From contig CM045759.1 in the NCBI GenBank assembly GCA_025200525.1, positions 868,001 to 932,000 of the forward strand: 64,000 nt of DNA, given 5' to 3'. A program made the position numbers and the translations under genes. Position 1 is the first letter of the stretch; the number at the start of each line of letters is the position of its first letter. Source of the stretch: Camellia lanceoleosa (taxonomy: Eukaryota; Streptophyta; Magnoliopsida; Ericales; Theaceae). Positions 21,834 through 34,329 of this stretch are shown one piece after another. Below the pieces are notes generated by a model. It did not search any database. It was not told where the DNA came from and saw only the letters and a list, made by a program, of their open reading frames with translations.

Positions 21834-23074
21834 ATTTAAAAACAAAATGTGTTTTTATTAAAATTCAAACGTGAATATTACAATACTAAACTAAAAATAA
21901 AAATAAGCAAAATCAGCCCCTGTGATGAAAATGATGTGAAGGAATAAAACGAAACTGTTACCTTGAGTAAGAAGAATGATGAAAACCCAAAGGCCTAGTA
22001 AACCCAATACTTTGCTTATGAGTATTGTAATAATAGTTACGAGCCCAAGGAACACAATGGTCCTTTTAAACAATGTTCCTTTGGATGTTTGCCTTGGTAA
22101 CACCCTTGGATAGCCTCCTCCTCGAATTTTGTTTTCAGAAAATTTAGTACAACGATCCATGGAAAAATTCTTAGAAGAATTCTGGAAATTTTGGCTTTTG
22201 AATGACTGAAAACGGCCGTGAAATGAGCGAGAACGAGCCAAAAAACCAATTAGACCAGGCTGTTACCAGTCTGAGTACTGTGTTGGACCGGTTTGGACTG
22301 GCTGAGACCGAACCGGCGTGAACCGGCCGTCAATCTGTGAATCAACGCGGATCTGGTCTTGGTCAAGACACGGATCAGCGAGGCATTTAACGTGGGTCCG
22401 AGGGCAGGCGCGGCTGGGCGACGCCAGTGAGCACACGCTGGTCAGAAGGTTCTTTGGCCGCATGGTTAGGTTGGGTGATACTTGAGGCTGTGGGCTGCTA
22501 GGCTCCTTCTAACTAACTTGGGCTGATGGCTGGAGTGGCCCAAAAAATTTCTTTTTAATTTTTAGGCCCAAGGGAACAGACTTCCTTGCAGTGATTTTAG
22601 TTGGTTTTGTTTTTGGCCCAAAATTTTGAATTTCCAAGTCTTTAACGGTATCAATGCACAGGTTGTCTTCTCCGGTGACGGGTGTCGGCATCCAAATACT
22701 GAAGTTCGAATTTTGTGGATCAAATTTTTGTCGTTTTTCACAACGAATTTCACCGTTGTAATCAAAATTCTGTGAAGAACAAGATGGTGCCAATTTGGAG
22801 ACCCAATTTGAACCGAAAAATATTTTATAAAATTTCTTCTAACGGTGCAATTCGGCTTCACTTTCGACAAGGTTCGGAACAATAGCGCCACCAACAGTTA
22901 TTTTCTTCGGATAGTTTTCTGGGAATACGACACGTTGGTGATGATTAAATAAATAAACGGAATTCACCAATGCCGAAGATTGTTGATCAATAATTTTTTG
23001 AATTTTCGGCAAAAAGTGTTCGGAATTTTTTTCTCTTCCGGACTGTATTTTGACATTTGTGATAATGTGTAAAC
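21834..23074 (-). other. Copia-1 long 5' leader
   Basis: About 1.25 kb separates the primer site from the gag start, much longer than in most copia elements. 22,250-22,500 is clearly more GC-rich than the rest. Minus-strand open frames of 60-116 codons occur but match no family I recognise. It may be an extended leader or acquired sequence. Confidence 0.6.
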
Positions 23075-23089
23075 CCGCTCTGATACCAC
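23075..23089 (-). other. Copia-1 primer binding site
   Basis: On the minus strand GTGGTATCAGAGCGG follows the 5' LTR directly. TGGTATCAGAGC is complementary to the 3' end of plant initiator tRNA-Met. Confidence 0.9.
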
Positions 23090-23436
23090 TGAAAGATAAA
23101 CTCACAATGGCAATTGATCGAAATACCCGTGAGGGTGTTTATCACTCGAGAATGTTAATGATCCGAAAATTAGAAAATAATTAACTTCTAGTATCAATAA
23201 TCTGTCTAAATATTCCAAATTATATACAAATAAGTGACCTTTGGGAATAGGTATAACATCAACAGTCACCAAGGTTCAATCAGAGTTGTGTCTATTGATG
23301 TTTGAAATTCAAACCATTAACTAACTAACAGATACTTTCATCATTCTTGCGGGAAGGTTTTTCAAACTTCAAGAGAGAAAAGATTGAATGAAGTGAGTCA
23401 CACCAAATTATGGTGTGGTCACTCTTTATTCCATCA
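23090..23436 (-). repeat. Copia-1 5' LTR
   Basis: 347 bp, plus-strand ends TGAAAG and CCATCA, followed by target duplication GTTTT at 23,437-23,441. Confidence 0.9.
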
Positions 23437-23441
23437 GTTTT

Positions 23442-23527
23442 TATTATTATTTATTCTTTGATGTTGTCTTCATTTATTATTTGTGATTATTCACATGGGT
23501 TGGATTTTGAAAATCCGGGACGTGACA
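23442..23527 (+). mobile_element. Gypsy-type LTR remnant, right end
   Basis: Continues the sequence interrupted at 16,878 and ends aatccgggacgtgaca, a typical gypsy LTR terminus (CA). Confidence 0.4.
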
Positions 23528-24889
23528 TCATATCTCTCCAAAATGTTCTATGATGTAATTAACTGGGAAATAGGTGCAAAAGGTCTATTCTAAGAACTCA
23601 AGCATTGAAAAAGATAGTTTCAATGAAAAAAAGTGTGCGGCAGTGAAGAATTGTAATGGGTTTAAGGTATTAAATTTTACTTCAAAGAGAAAGCATGTTC
23701 GAATATGAAAAAGGACTCTCTGGAATTTTAAAATGAGTTCCACCATAATGAAGAATAGGTAAAGGGTCTTAATTCTTATTTTTTGGTCTTAATTCCTAAT
23801 TTTGAAAGTTTGTAATGTCTGAGTTTAGGCCAATGCTTACAATAATGAGAAATTAAAAGATCAATTGCTTCAAGGGTCTTCTGGGGCATGAACCAAAACT
23901 CACCGATTCAAAGTATACCACTCAATACTTACTCACAACCCTTTGTTAAAACTTCACACGGGTACAACAATTGGTCTGGTCATAGGTATCTCTAATTGGT
24001 AACCAGTAAAAAATTGTAATGATGGATGAAGCTGCTACTTGTAGAGCCATGATGTCAAAACTCTTCAAAAGAACTGCTTCAAAATAACCATCACATTGTT
24101 TGTGTAAGAAAATGCTTCAAGCAAATTACGTTGTTGCATGCGTTTTTTTCTGCATTTTTCCATATTAAGAATGTGTGCAAGTTGATTACTTTCCTAAGGC
24201 AAAGCCTAAAGTCTTAATTAAAAGCACACGTGCGAAAAATAAAAATTTAAGTCTCAATAATAATATTACCAATTACAAGTTCTTCATCCCTTTTATCAGG
24301 AAGTCTAAACCACTGTTACATTTTAAACATTCCCTCTACCTCTTGAAGTAACCTCAAGAAACTAATACTAAAGGTATACTGTGGTTGTGCGAAAGGAAAT
24401 CAAATTTTCAAAAAAGTTTGGCACTCGCAACTTAAAACATTTTTAAATCATGATATTTTGAGTTTTAATTATTTATCGCTTGATTAGGCATCTCATTTTG
24501 CATCATAACTAATGGTTGCATGTATTTGTTTCAAGCACAACAAAAATGGAAATGCGTCACTATAAGCTTTTTCCATAATTAATGAAACTTTTTAAGGTCA
24601 ATTTATTCCACACAAGTGCAAATTTATATGAGCGACAAAACTACAATAAAATTCAAATTCTCACAAGAAAGCCAAAAATATTTGATTAAGTGGGAGATGA
24701 GACCTTCAGCACCTCAATTCATTCCAATTGTCTCCAACTGGCTAAGACTTGCATTTAAAAAATGAAAAATCATTTTGGAAGCTACTTGTAAAATCATACC
24801 TGCAACATGACTAGCATTCGACACTGCTAAACGCGTTTTTATCTGTTAGTTGATCATTTCAGATTTAAAATGTTTTATTTTGTAATGTA
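23528..24889. other. Intergenic AT-rich stretch
   Basis: No gene, element ends or notable repeat recognised. Confidence 0.4.
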
Positions 24890-25688
24890 GATGTGGGGAT
24901 TAAGGTATTCGGGCGATTTGAAAGTAAAATTATAACTAAATCGTGAATGACGGACTGACAAATAACCAAATTGTGGTTTGGAGCGATTTCAATTTGCTAG
25001 TTAATTGAACAATTTTTTAAAACAATTATCAAGTATATAACACTAATTTGCAAAATATTTTTTATATATATAACACAACCTAATTTTTCATAATATTTTT
25101 CATATATATAACTACTAATTTGTAACAAATTTCACATCTTAAAGCTCTCTCACACTCATTTTTACTTTGATATTTCATTAGAGGTTAAAGAAAATATGTG
25201 TTAATTATAACGGAGCAGAATGGTTTCAAATGTGGATTATAAATTTTAAAGTTTAATCTACAGTTAGTGGATAGATCAGTGCAATTTTAACGGACTGTGT
25301 GGTATTTTGCATAGCCCTAACCACAGCTATTGGTTGTGACAATGAATGGATTGTGAAAGTGATTGGTAATGTTTATTTGGTGGTGATAGTTTTGATTTTT
25401 TATTTTGTTTTATTTATTTATTTATTTTGTAATAATGCTTCTCTATGTAGAGATTTTCTTCTTTCATGGAGGTTTTCTCTACCCTGCGTTGGAGGTTTTT
25501 TTATTATTATTATCTCTATATAAAGATTCATATCCTCTTTGTGTGGGGGTTGTCTTTATCCGTTTTGAATATGGTTGAGCAAAATACCGCCCAATTTGTT
25601 AAGATCGCACCAATTTGTATCAATTCGTACCATGTTATCTGCTAATCGTGGATTAAATTTTAAAATTTATAATCTGTCTTCGAAACTG

Positions 25689-25704
25689 TTCCATTCTGCT
25701 ATAG
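25689..25704 (-). repeat. LINE target duplication, left
   Basis: ttccattctgctatag, matching 31,422-31,437 at 14 of 16 positions. It lies beside the T run that is the LINE's A tail on the minus strand. Confidence 0.75.
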
Positions 25705-26179
25705 TTTTTTTGTTTTTTATCAGCAAAAAAGAACTTCATTGATGAAAAGACATACATTACATATGAAAAAACATCAATAAAGAGAACGAAGTGCAAAAAG
25801 CATCAAAGTACACTCCCCAATCCCAACTAGGTTGGCACCAAGGAGGATAACCAATCATTTGTTAGCACAACCAAGGAGTTGGTGAGAAACCAACAAGAAA
25901 GAGAAAAAACAAAACCCCAAAAGCACCACAACCATCAGAGAGCACACCAGCAAATTATCTGTGAGCACACCACCAAGCATCTACAGCATGCTCCATAGAA
26001 AGAAGGAAATAAAACTCCCAAACAAGTCCAGATCCATCCCTAATGCAAACTAACTTGCTGAAAACCAACTGAGAGCATACCAGCAACCAACTGTGAGCAC
26101 ACCACCAAGCAGCTACATCATGTTCCACTGAAAGAATGAGATAAAGCTCCCAAACAAGTCAAAATCCGTCCCTAATGTA

Positions 26180-29100
26180 GACTCTAACTTGCTGAAGGTT
26201 ATAAACTAAGTCATTAACAGAGTACTTGATAGAAGGTCAAGAAAATTTAACCCACAAAGCAATCCTAACCTTAATCGATTTACACAACCCATCAAGATCC
26301 ACCTGAGCATTGTTGAAAGTACTGTCATTTCTCTGTTTCCAAATCGACCAAAGCACTGCCAGAGGAATTACTCTCCATATCATCTTCTCCTATTTTTTAA
26401 GCGTAATACCAGTGCACCAGTTTAGTAGACCACTGACAGACCCAGGCATTACCCACTGTATACCCCACCAGTGCAACATTCTAAACCAAATCCTCCAAAT
26501 AAAGGGGCAAAATAATAACACATGATTGACACTCTCCACCTCACTTTTACAGAAAATACATCTAAAATCAATACCATCACTTAGAACTCCAATTCTGTGA
26601 AGATATGTAGAAGTCTTAATCCTACCTTTCCAAGCTAACCAACCAAAGAATTGAACTTTGGGAGGAGAGACATTCTTCCAAATGAAATCTGCAATTCTAC
26701 TATTTCTAATAGGATTCAACTCACACCCTTATAAATAGAGGCAACAGAGAAGAGGCCTGATGTATCTGCAACCCAATTCAACCTATCAGGAATTCCTTCC
26801 TTAAGAGCAAGTGTATTGTAGACCATCTCATATAACCTCCTCAAATCCTCACCCTCCCACTGGTACAGAACTCTTCTGAAGCATAGATTGCCCTCCTTAA
26901 AACCAATCCTCCTACTGAGTACCAAATTCACAGATTCATATTTGTCCACTGATAAGGAATATAGTCTAGGAAACTCCTCTTTTAAACAGACATTGCCAAT
27001 CTAGTGATCCTCCTAAAATTGAGTTCTTCTCCCATCCCCAATAACTATACTTATCTTGCTCTTGAAGAAGTCAACCAGCTCAGGCCTAAACCAGGCAAGA
27101 CCCATAATACCTTTCCAGATCTAGGAAGATTTGGAATTAATCACAAGTAATGGCCACCAACCCCTACCAGCCTCACTGTATTTACTACAAATCACCTGTT
27201 TCCACAAGGCACCATCTTCAGAACCAAACCTCCACCACCACTTCAAAGAAGACAATCATTTATATGTCTAAGTTTCTTGATTCCTAAGCCTCCTTGGCTT
27301 TTACTCTGTGAAATCTCCTCCCAACTGATAAGATGAATTTTCTTTCTAAGCTCATCACCTCCCCATAAGAATCTAGATTGAATTTTATCTATTTCCTTTA
27401 CAACTCCCACTGGCATCTTAAACAGAGATAAGTAGTAAATTGGTAAACTAGAAAGCACAGATTTTATCAGTGTCAATCTACCAACAAAGGATAGGAACTT
27501 CCTCTTCCAAGAAGCCAATTTTTGTTTACATTTATCAATCACTGGTTGCCATGTCCTCCTTCTTGTTGGACTAGCTCCTAATGGCAGTCCCAAGTATTTG
27601 AGTGGTAGACTTTGGTGAAGGCAATTCAATTTGGTAGCAAACTCCTTAATAAGATTATCATCAATCCCAACCCCACATACCACACTTTTATGATAATTAA
27701 TCTTCAGCCCTGATAATACTTCAAAACACCTTATAATCCTTTTGATCACAACAATCTCCTCTCATTTTGCCTTACAAAATAGAATTGTGTCATCTGCAAA
27801 CTGGAGATGGGTGATCCTAACATCATTAGATCCTATCATAGCCCCTTTAATCAACCCCCTCTGCAGAGCTCTCAGCAACAGAATATTGAGACCCTCAGCC
27901 ACAATATTAAATAGAAATGGTGATAATGGGTCCCCTTGTCGCAATCCTCTTTCCAAAGTAAACTCAATTGTGGGTGAACCATTTATCAAGATAGAGATTT
28001 TTGCTGAGCTTAAGCACTCTCTAATCCAACTAATCCATTTATTACCAAACCCAAAATTGGATAGCATAGAGAAGAGGAAAGCCCAGTTAATGGAATCAAA
28101 TGCTTTCTGAAAGTCTAGTTTTAGTATAATGCCCTTTTTCTTATTCTTCTTCCATCCATCCACTATTTCATTCGTAATCAAAACTCCATCCAAAATATTT
28201 CTACCCCCAATAAATGCTGATTGAGAATCACTAATAATACTTGGCATTACTTTCTTCATCCTGTTTGAAAGAACTTTGGCAAGAATTTTATACAAAGAAC
28301 CTATTAGACTAATAGGCCTGAAATCATTAAGGCAAGTAGGATTGTCAGATTTTGGGAATCAAAGTCACAAAGGAACTGTTTAGACCATGAACTAATTTAG
28401 AATTTTGATGGAATTCATTCATAAATTTTATCACATCACCTTTAACTATCAACCAACATTTCTAAAACATCATCATATTGAAACCATTAGGCCCAGAAGC
28501 ATTATTTCCTTCATAGTTTTTAACTGCTGCTACTATTTCTGCTTCAGAAAATTTAGTTTCTAGGGTAGCTCTAACCTCAACTCCCCCAATGGACTTAAAA
28601 GGACTAGATAAGCTTGGTCTACTGGACCAACATTCAGTAAATTAGTTTTTGAAATGTTGCAGGACTTTAGCCCTAACATCTGCAGGTTCTTCCTTGATAA
28701 CCCACCACACAATTATTGAACAATGCAATTTTTTTTTTTTCGGAAAGAATGCCATGATGTGAAAAAAAAAAATTTTTTGTATATTATTGCCCAATGCCCA
28801 ATTAATTATGATTTCATCATCCATATCAATCCATTCAATTCTCTCAATTTCTTTTGCCTTCCTTCTTCTAGTTAACTCTGATTTAGTCAGAGATCTTTCC
28901 TCAGCTGCCAGATCAAGCCTATGGAGTTCCTGCTCAAGAAGCTTAAGATTATATTCCACATTACCAAAGACCTCATTATTCCACCTTTTCAAGGCCAGTT
29001 TAAGTGTTTGGAATTTCTTTCGACATTGGAAACCAACCCGACTCACCACAGTAGTTTCAACCCAGGTTTTCTCCACAAAAGCTAAGAAAGATGGATGCAA

Positions 29101-29839
29101 GGTCCAAGCATTAAGAAATATAAATGGCATTGGACCCCAAACCGTCTCATCTTCCATAAGCAAGATAGGGCAATGGTCTGACATTCTTCTAGGCAACCCC
29201 CATAATTTAAAATTAAACTTATGCATCCACTCCAAACTGAGCAAGAACCTATCAATCTTGCTCCACTTCTCTCCATCCTGTGAGTTACACCAGGTGAATT
29301 TCCTTCCATCATTGGCAGATCACACACTTCCAGGTTATCAACTAGTTCATTAAACTCTCTAATACCCCTGTCTCTTCTAGAGCACCCTTTTCTTTCAAAT
29401 ACACACCTGATTTCATTAAAATCACCCCCAGACACCAAGGTTTGACATATACTTGATTTAATCTAATTAAGCCATACCGCACCCTTCTCCTTCTAACACT
29501 ATCATTAGGGCCATATACATTAACTAAAACACATTCAAAGCTAAAAAAGAGGGTCCTTGATAGGCTAATGAAATTCTTGTTGGAACAGTAGTCCAACATC
29601 TAGAAGACATCTAGATTCCAAATGCATAAAAGCCCACCAGCTACTCCATCTGAATCCACTGCCATGAATTTCATCTTTTCTCCAGGCCAAATTATATGCA
29701 CAAACTCCTCATTAATTAAAGATTTCTTTGTTTCCTGTAGTAGTACCATATCCACTTTTCTTTCCAAGAAAAGCTTTCTGATTTTACACCTTTTAACTGG
29801 CTTTCCAAGCCCCCTCACATTCCAAGATAATATCTTCAT
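26180..29839 (-). pseudogene. LINE ORF2: endonuclease and reverse transcriptase
   Basis: It starts MKILSWNVRGLGK at 29,839, the classic APE-type endonuclease opening, then has LLQETKK, VNVYGPND, GDFNEIR and MSDHCPILL (29,839 down to about 29,170). The reverse transcriptase shows LDFQKAFDSINW, GLRQGDPLSPFLF and the catalytic FADDTILF (28,295 to about 27,765), then the thumb region with LPLKYLGLPLG and FLSFVGRLTLIKS (27,749 to 27,243). The end has a zf-RVT-like part with KVQFFGWLAWKGRIKT and CIFCKSEVESVNHVLLFCP (26,719-26,390) and a tail to about 26,240. At least four frameshifts or stops divide it, for example a TGA just after FADDTILFCKAK. It would nick the target and copy the LINE RNA, but is dead here. 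Confidence 0.92.
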
Positions 29840-30039
29840 AAGGGAACTAAATCAAAGCTCCAACCACCTGGGACTGCAGATCAAATTGCATCTTCATCCC
29901 TCCTCTTCATCATCTCCTTATCTTGTGCTTCCATCTCCATTAATTTGCTTATAACTTCCTCCTCATTGCCTTAGCAATTTAGCCCCAAAACTTGGCCAAT
30001 CTGAAGTGATGCTTCTTGTTGGGCTGGACCTCCATCTAA

Positions 30040-31407
30040 TTATTCCTTGTTGGGCTGGGCCTCCATCTCACTTATCTCAGAAGCTCTTTGGCCCATCATA
30101 GTACCACCCTTCAAAACATGGGCCTTATTTAAAATTACTTCAATATTTAGCCCAGGCCTATTGATCTCAGACCCACTAATACTCCTCATGTAACATGGGG
30201 TGGCAATTTCATCCACAACGTTTCGGTTGCCTTCAATTTGAAAATGCATAGAACTCAACACTGCTGCAGTTGACTTTTCCACATATGCGCCCCTAAAATT
30301 TATCCTTCCCATGTTATTGTTAGTCTCTTGAACCTCAGATGTGCTCAGCCACCTATCATGCTCTTCCATGTCTTTGTGCTCATCATGCCTTACCTCAGAT
30401 TCTTTAGCTTCTATGTCAACTTCTTTGTCCAGCTCACCTCCAACATGTCCCTCCACCTTAGCCCCACCCTCTTCCTGCTTGCTCTCCACCTCTGACGCCT
30501 GGTGAATGGTATTCCCATAGGAGCTATGATTATCACCATGACTATGCAAATTACAGCACTTGCATTGTTTGTAGACCACCTCCAAAATAACTACCTGCTC
30601 TTCACAGACCTTTACTGGGTAGCTCACACCTTTACAGTTCAGGTTGATAGTCGTATTAATGGATTCCATACACTTTTTAGCTATTCTCACATTCCCATAA
30701 TGTAAGGATTACATTCGAACTGTAGCATCATCCATACCAATAATTTCCCCTCATACTTGCCCTATCTTTCGAAATGTTATGCTATTCTATAAGTTCAATG
30801 GCACTCCATAACAAGCAAGCCAAGTAACTCTTTCTTGTTCAATAACCATACCTTGTTTCCATTCTTTTATCAATTCACACCAATCATGTATCCAATCTTC
30901 CATCAACTTCAACTTTTCCTTCATGATTTCCACTTATTCAAAAGAGATAACTATGTCTCTACCTCCTCCATTTCTCACCTGAATGTCTCCCAGCCCTCTA
31001 CTCTTCAGTTCCTCTTTAAACTCTACCACATAATGTAAAGGTTTGAGTCTAACAATCGCGCTGGTATATAACCAACCATTTCCTTCTTCAGCAACGTTTA
31101 TGGTTAAACCTGCATTGGATATCACTCTTCTCTCACTGACAGCCTGCGCATATGAATTTCTCCCTTGGACCAAAGCAAGTACCATAGTAGGTACCACAGT
31201 ACTACTGGCCACAGTCCTTTTCCCATTACTTGCCACTCTAGGCCTCTGGTTTATGACCTGCTCTTTGCTGAAATCTGCTACTTTCACTTTCAATGCTCTA
31301 TTATCACACCATAGACCATGTGCTTTCTGAACTGCCATTCGTACTACCACTGGGCAATCATACCGTACAAAGCCAAACCTTGCTCTCTCCATCACCTCTT
31401 CAACCAT
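30040..31407 (-). pseudogene. LINE ORF1: RNA-binding protein
   Basis: The first part (31,407-30,934) has RARFGFVRYDCP, an RNP1-like motif of an RRM fold, then KVKVADFSKEQ. A middle part reads WLACYGVPLNL and FRKIGQV, typical of the DUF4283-type region of plant LINE ORF1 proteins. After several stops the same frame (30,690-30,040) gives a Cys-containing SYPVKVCEEQVVILEVVY and CKCCNLHSHGDNH, followed by an acidic Glu-rich tail. The RRM N-terminus is cut at the 5' border of the element. It is not translatable as one protein. Confidence 0.82.
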
Positions 31408-31421
31408 TCGTAAAGTAAAAT

Positions 31422-31437
31422 TTCCATTCCACTATAG
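31422..31437 (-). repeat. LINE target duplication, right
   Basis: ttccattccactatag, the partner of 25,689-25,704. It marks the LINE 5' border. Confidence 0.75.
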
Positions 31438-31690
31438 TTAATGCATATATATTTTTTAAACTCCAATGAAATATCAAAGTAAAAATGAGTGTGGGAGAAA
31501 TTTAAGATGTGAAATTTGTTACAAATTAGTAGTTATATATATGAAAAATATTATGTAAAATTACATTGTATTATATATATGAAAAATATTATGTAAATTA
31601 GTGTCATATATTATACAAATACTTGATAATTGGCTAAAATATTTTTCAATCCGCCAAATGTAAACTATTTCCACTGAAATTTCTCAAATT

Positions 31691-31991
31691 TTCCATTGTT
31701 AAGACCAATTTCTTAGAGATTTCATATCAAAGTTTACATTTAATTGTTTTTTAAATTCTTCTATCATTTTTTTAAAAGCTAAGAAATATATTTGGCATAA
31801 AATTATTGGCACATCTAGCCATATTTCTAATTTATAATTTTGAAAATCTTTTAAATGGAAAATTCAAAACAAAATTTTATTCATTATTAACCCCATTTCC
31901 TGATATATAAAAAAATAATTAAAAAAAAAGAAGCCCCATCTCATTTGAAATTTGAAATTTGGGAATATTTAAACAATAAAATATAAAATTT
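31691..31991. other. AT-rich spacer
   Basis: Nothing recognisable. Outer remnants of the foldback arm may extend into it. Confidence 0.35.
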
Positions 31992-32157
31992 AGTAATGCT
32001 ATGGTGACCATATTTGATAATATCTGATGTGACGCGTTAAAGATAATAATTACATGTGTTATGTGATGCCTATCAAATAATGTGATTAGTGTCATGTAAT
32101 GTGTTACAATACATGATATTAAAATCTAATATCAAAATATGATCACATAATATTACT
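31992..32157. mobile_element. Small MITE with inverted ends
   Basis: The left end agtaatgctatggtgaccat and the inverted right end agtaatattatgtgatcat share an inverted-repeat design over about 35 bases with mismatches. The whole is about 166 bases, AT-rich and non-coding. No clean target duplication was seen. Confidence 0.5.
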
Positions 32158-32387
32158 CATTTTAAAAATCTATATAAAAATATTATTTGAAATGTGAATT
32201 ACACATAATTTATTAAAATAAAAATATATATAAATTTTAGGTAGACTATCAAACTATTCTTAAGATAAATCATAATAGACTTCATCCTCTAATGGTAGCT
32301 GTAGTCGAATAGCTTATACAGTCAAAATAGTTTGGTCCTGAAAAAAATCAAGCCTAGACTCAAGTTTTTATCAATAAGTTAGGTATT

Positions 32388-32535
32388 TTTTTTTATCAGT
32401 AAAAAAAAATAAAATTTATTGATGAAAATCAAGAACTAAGACAAACATCAATAAAACAAGGGTGAGTCACAAAACTTGAAAGCAAAACTAAACAATTGTA
32501 ATTAGGTTGGCACTAAAAAAAACAAGCCATATCAT
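32388..32535 (-). mobile_element. 5'-truncated LINE tail
   Basis: On the plus strand it reads ttttttatcagtaaaaaa, attgatgaaaa, acatcaataaa and taggttggcac in the same order as the 3' end of the large LINE (25,710-25,852). Only about 150 bases of 3' end remain, as expected for abortive LINE insertion. The target duplication is unclear. Confidence 0.65.
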
Positions 32536-33639
32536 CTATACCAAGAGGCTAGACTTTAAATTCTAAAATAGTTCAATTAAAAAATGAGCCAAAAAAATTA
32601 GTTTATGGGGCTAACTCAAAATTATTTTATGGAAAAATTAGGGGTAAATCCCAATTGAGGGAATGTTGCTCCATTTAATCCTTTTTTTTTTTTTTTTTTT
32701 TTTGTATTTTTATGAATCATTTAGTCCTATTTAGTTGGTAAGGAATATTTCTTTTTTTTTTTTCTTTTCTTTCGTTCTAGTGGGGGTTTACCTATTTACC
32801 CTTTTGGTGAGATTCGGGTGGATTCCACTTTGCTGATGTGTTGGGTGCGTGTTTAGAGAAAAAAATGGGGGGGGGGGTTGGTTAATGTTTTTACATTTCC
32901 ATTTTTTTTGTGTGCATCTTTTTGGCATTGATTTACGGTATAAGGATTTTCATTGGTTGATGTGGGTTTTTGGCAAAGTGGAAATCGTGTCTTGCTGTCT
33001 GAAAGTCTGTGGTTTTGTTGTGGGTTTCTAGTACCGGCAGTGATTGGAGGTGATTTTCTAACAAGGTTAGCCTGGGTTGATGTGTTTAACGAGAGTGGAG
33101 TCTGGCATCCAACAATCTAGTCGGTTAACAGTGTTCATTACATTATTGTACTGTTTACGCTTAAATGGGGCAATATATCACTAACAAAACTAAAAACTAA
33201 CAACATTAGATCGTAAAATGTCAAGCACATGGGTGTCGTGGTCGGCGTACCCACATACAAATGAAAATTATATGCAGTGGACCAATTTTACATTACCATA
33301 AAAACACCTATATGAAATTGAACTGATAGTTCAAACCCCACATGTGAACTAATGTATTCATTTTGAAAGTACAACACAAATCACGTGACGCTTGGTTCGG
33401 GTAATAACATTTCACAATCAACTTACCACCTATGGTGAACAAGTCCACAATGATGCTTATTGTAAACACATTGCATTTTTCCTAGATGTTACTTTACGTA
33501 CTACCAGTTCACAATTGTATTGTACATGGCGAAGGTTATAATCAAATAAAGTGGACGCTACGAATCTACGAACGTCGAATGCACACTAATATTAAAAATC
33601 CAACGGAATACCCAAATTTACATGCAGCAATACCGTTGA
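32536..33639. other. Intergenic stretch with a long T run
   Basis: It includes a T tract at about 32,683-32,703 and a G run near 32,869-32,878. Short open frames show no recognisable domain. Confidence 0.35.
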
Positions 33640-34325
33640 ACCAAATTTACAACAAAATATGTGACAATATATTAAAAAGTAACACGACACCTTTGTCAAT
33701 GTAATTAATGTATTAAAATTACAAGACATACAAACCAATATTCGCATATGTCCCAGTATGATGCACACGTAGAACCATCATCGTGACACATGTCATCATA
33801 ACACAACACCTTTGTCAACGTAATCCATGAGTTAAAATTACAGGACCTTTGGAATCGATGTTAATACCAACAACAAAATGAGAGCTTTTGATGTAAAAAA
33901 CGGTGGACAACCAACCCCAAACCAAGCATGTGTCCCGATATACATTTTTAAGAGTGCACCAAGACCGCAGTCCATTCAAACTCAATAATCATGACTACTT
34001 AACAACCAACCCACAATACCATAACAAACCGACACCAGCACACCAGCCGACTGCTAATACACATTCATAATTTTTGAAGGTACCTCATATGCCATGTTCA
34101 CAAATATGAAGTTCCCTATATCCCACAATGCATAGTAAATTCAATGTTAACACAAACATTCAGATGTTAAAAGCATGGATTTTTCCAACCCAAAATAGGG
34201 CATGTGTCCCAATATACATTCGGAAACATCCATCAAGAATGTATTCCATTCAAACTCAACAACCTTGTATAATTAACATCCAACCCAAACCTCCATAACA
34301 ACAGTCACAAACACAACGACCAACT
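33640..34325 (-). repeat. Diverged tandem units, partly exon-derived
   Basis: Phrases recur at spacings of about 200-300 bases: acaccttTGTCAAcgtaat (33,690 and 33,810), catgtgtcccgatatacatt (33,927 and 34,201), ccattcaaactcaa (33,973 and 34,247), and aaaattat beside a tgttcata or tgttcaca phrase (34,093 and 34,366). The last one also occurs at the end of the exon-like frame at 34,330-34,598, so the array seems to be built from repeats of that region. Confidence 0.5.
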
Positions 34326-34329
34326 ATTA

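Larger units (their letters stand above)
16879..23436 (-). mobile_element. Copia-1: complete but decayed Ty1/copia element
   Basis: A minus-strand LTR retrotransposon of 6,558 bases with 362 and 347 bp LTRs, 5 bp target duplication GTTTT, an initiator tRNA-Met primer site and a polypurine tract. The order gag, protease, integrase, reverse transcriptase, RNase H is that of Ty1/copia. The LTRs differ at about ten positions plus one 15 bp indel (about 3%), so insertion was not very recent. The single gag-pol frame has at least six stops and one frameshift and cannot make a working polyprotein. It lies inside a gypsy-type LTR remnant. Confidence 0.95.
25705..31421 (-). mobile_element. L1-type LINE, nearly full length, decayed
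   Basis: A 5.7 kb minus-strand non-LTR retrotransposon. Read on its own strand it has ORF1, then ORF2 (endonuclease, reverse transcriptase, a Cys/His zf-RVT end), then a 3' end tcttttttgctgataaaaaa and an A-rich tail. It is flanked by a 16 bp target duplication. ORF1 starts inside an RNA-binding domain right at the 5' border, so the copy is slightly 5'-truncated. Both ORFs have several stops and frameshifts. It sits inside one arm of the foldback element. Confidence 0.92.
24890..31690. mobile_element. Foldback (long inverted repeat) element split by a LINE
   Basis: The left arm (about 24,890-25,320) reappears inverted in two parts: 25,565-25,704, then 31,438-31,690 beyond the LINE. Paired landmarks include gtggtattttgcat with gcaaaatacc, gcagaatgg with ccattctgc, atatcaaagtaaaaatgagt, and tgttacaaattagtag. 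Without the LINE the element would be about 1.07 kb, with arms of roughly 300-400 bp and a loop of about 250 bp. No transposase is present. A single related arm lies at 40,900-41,184. Outer ends are diverged and no target duplication was identified. Confidence 0.6.

Noticed and set aside
21891..22793. Minus-strand frames of 66-116 codons in the Copia-1 leader
   Set aside because: No domain, and they overlap one another in different frames. Kept only as a note on the long leader.
28787..29353. 188-codon plus-strand frame
   Set aside because: It is the antisense of the LINE endonuclease/RT region, which is clearly coding on the minus strand.
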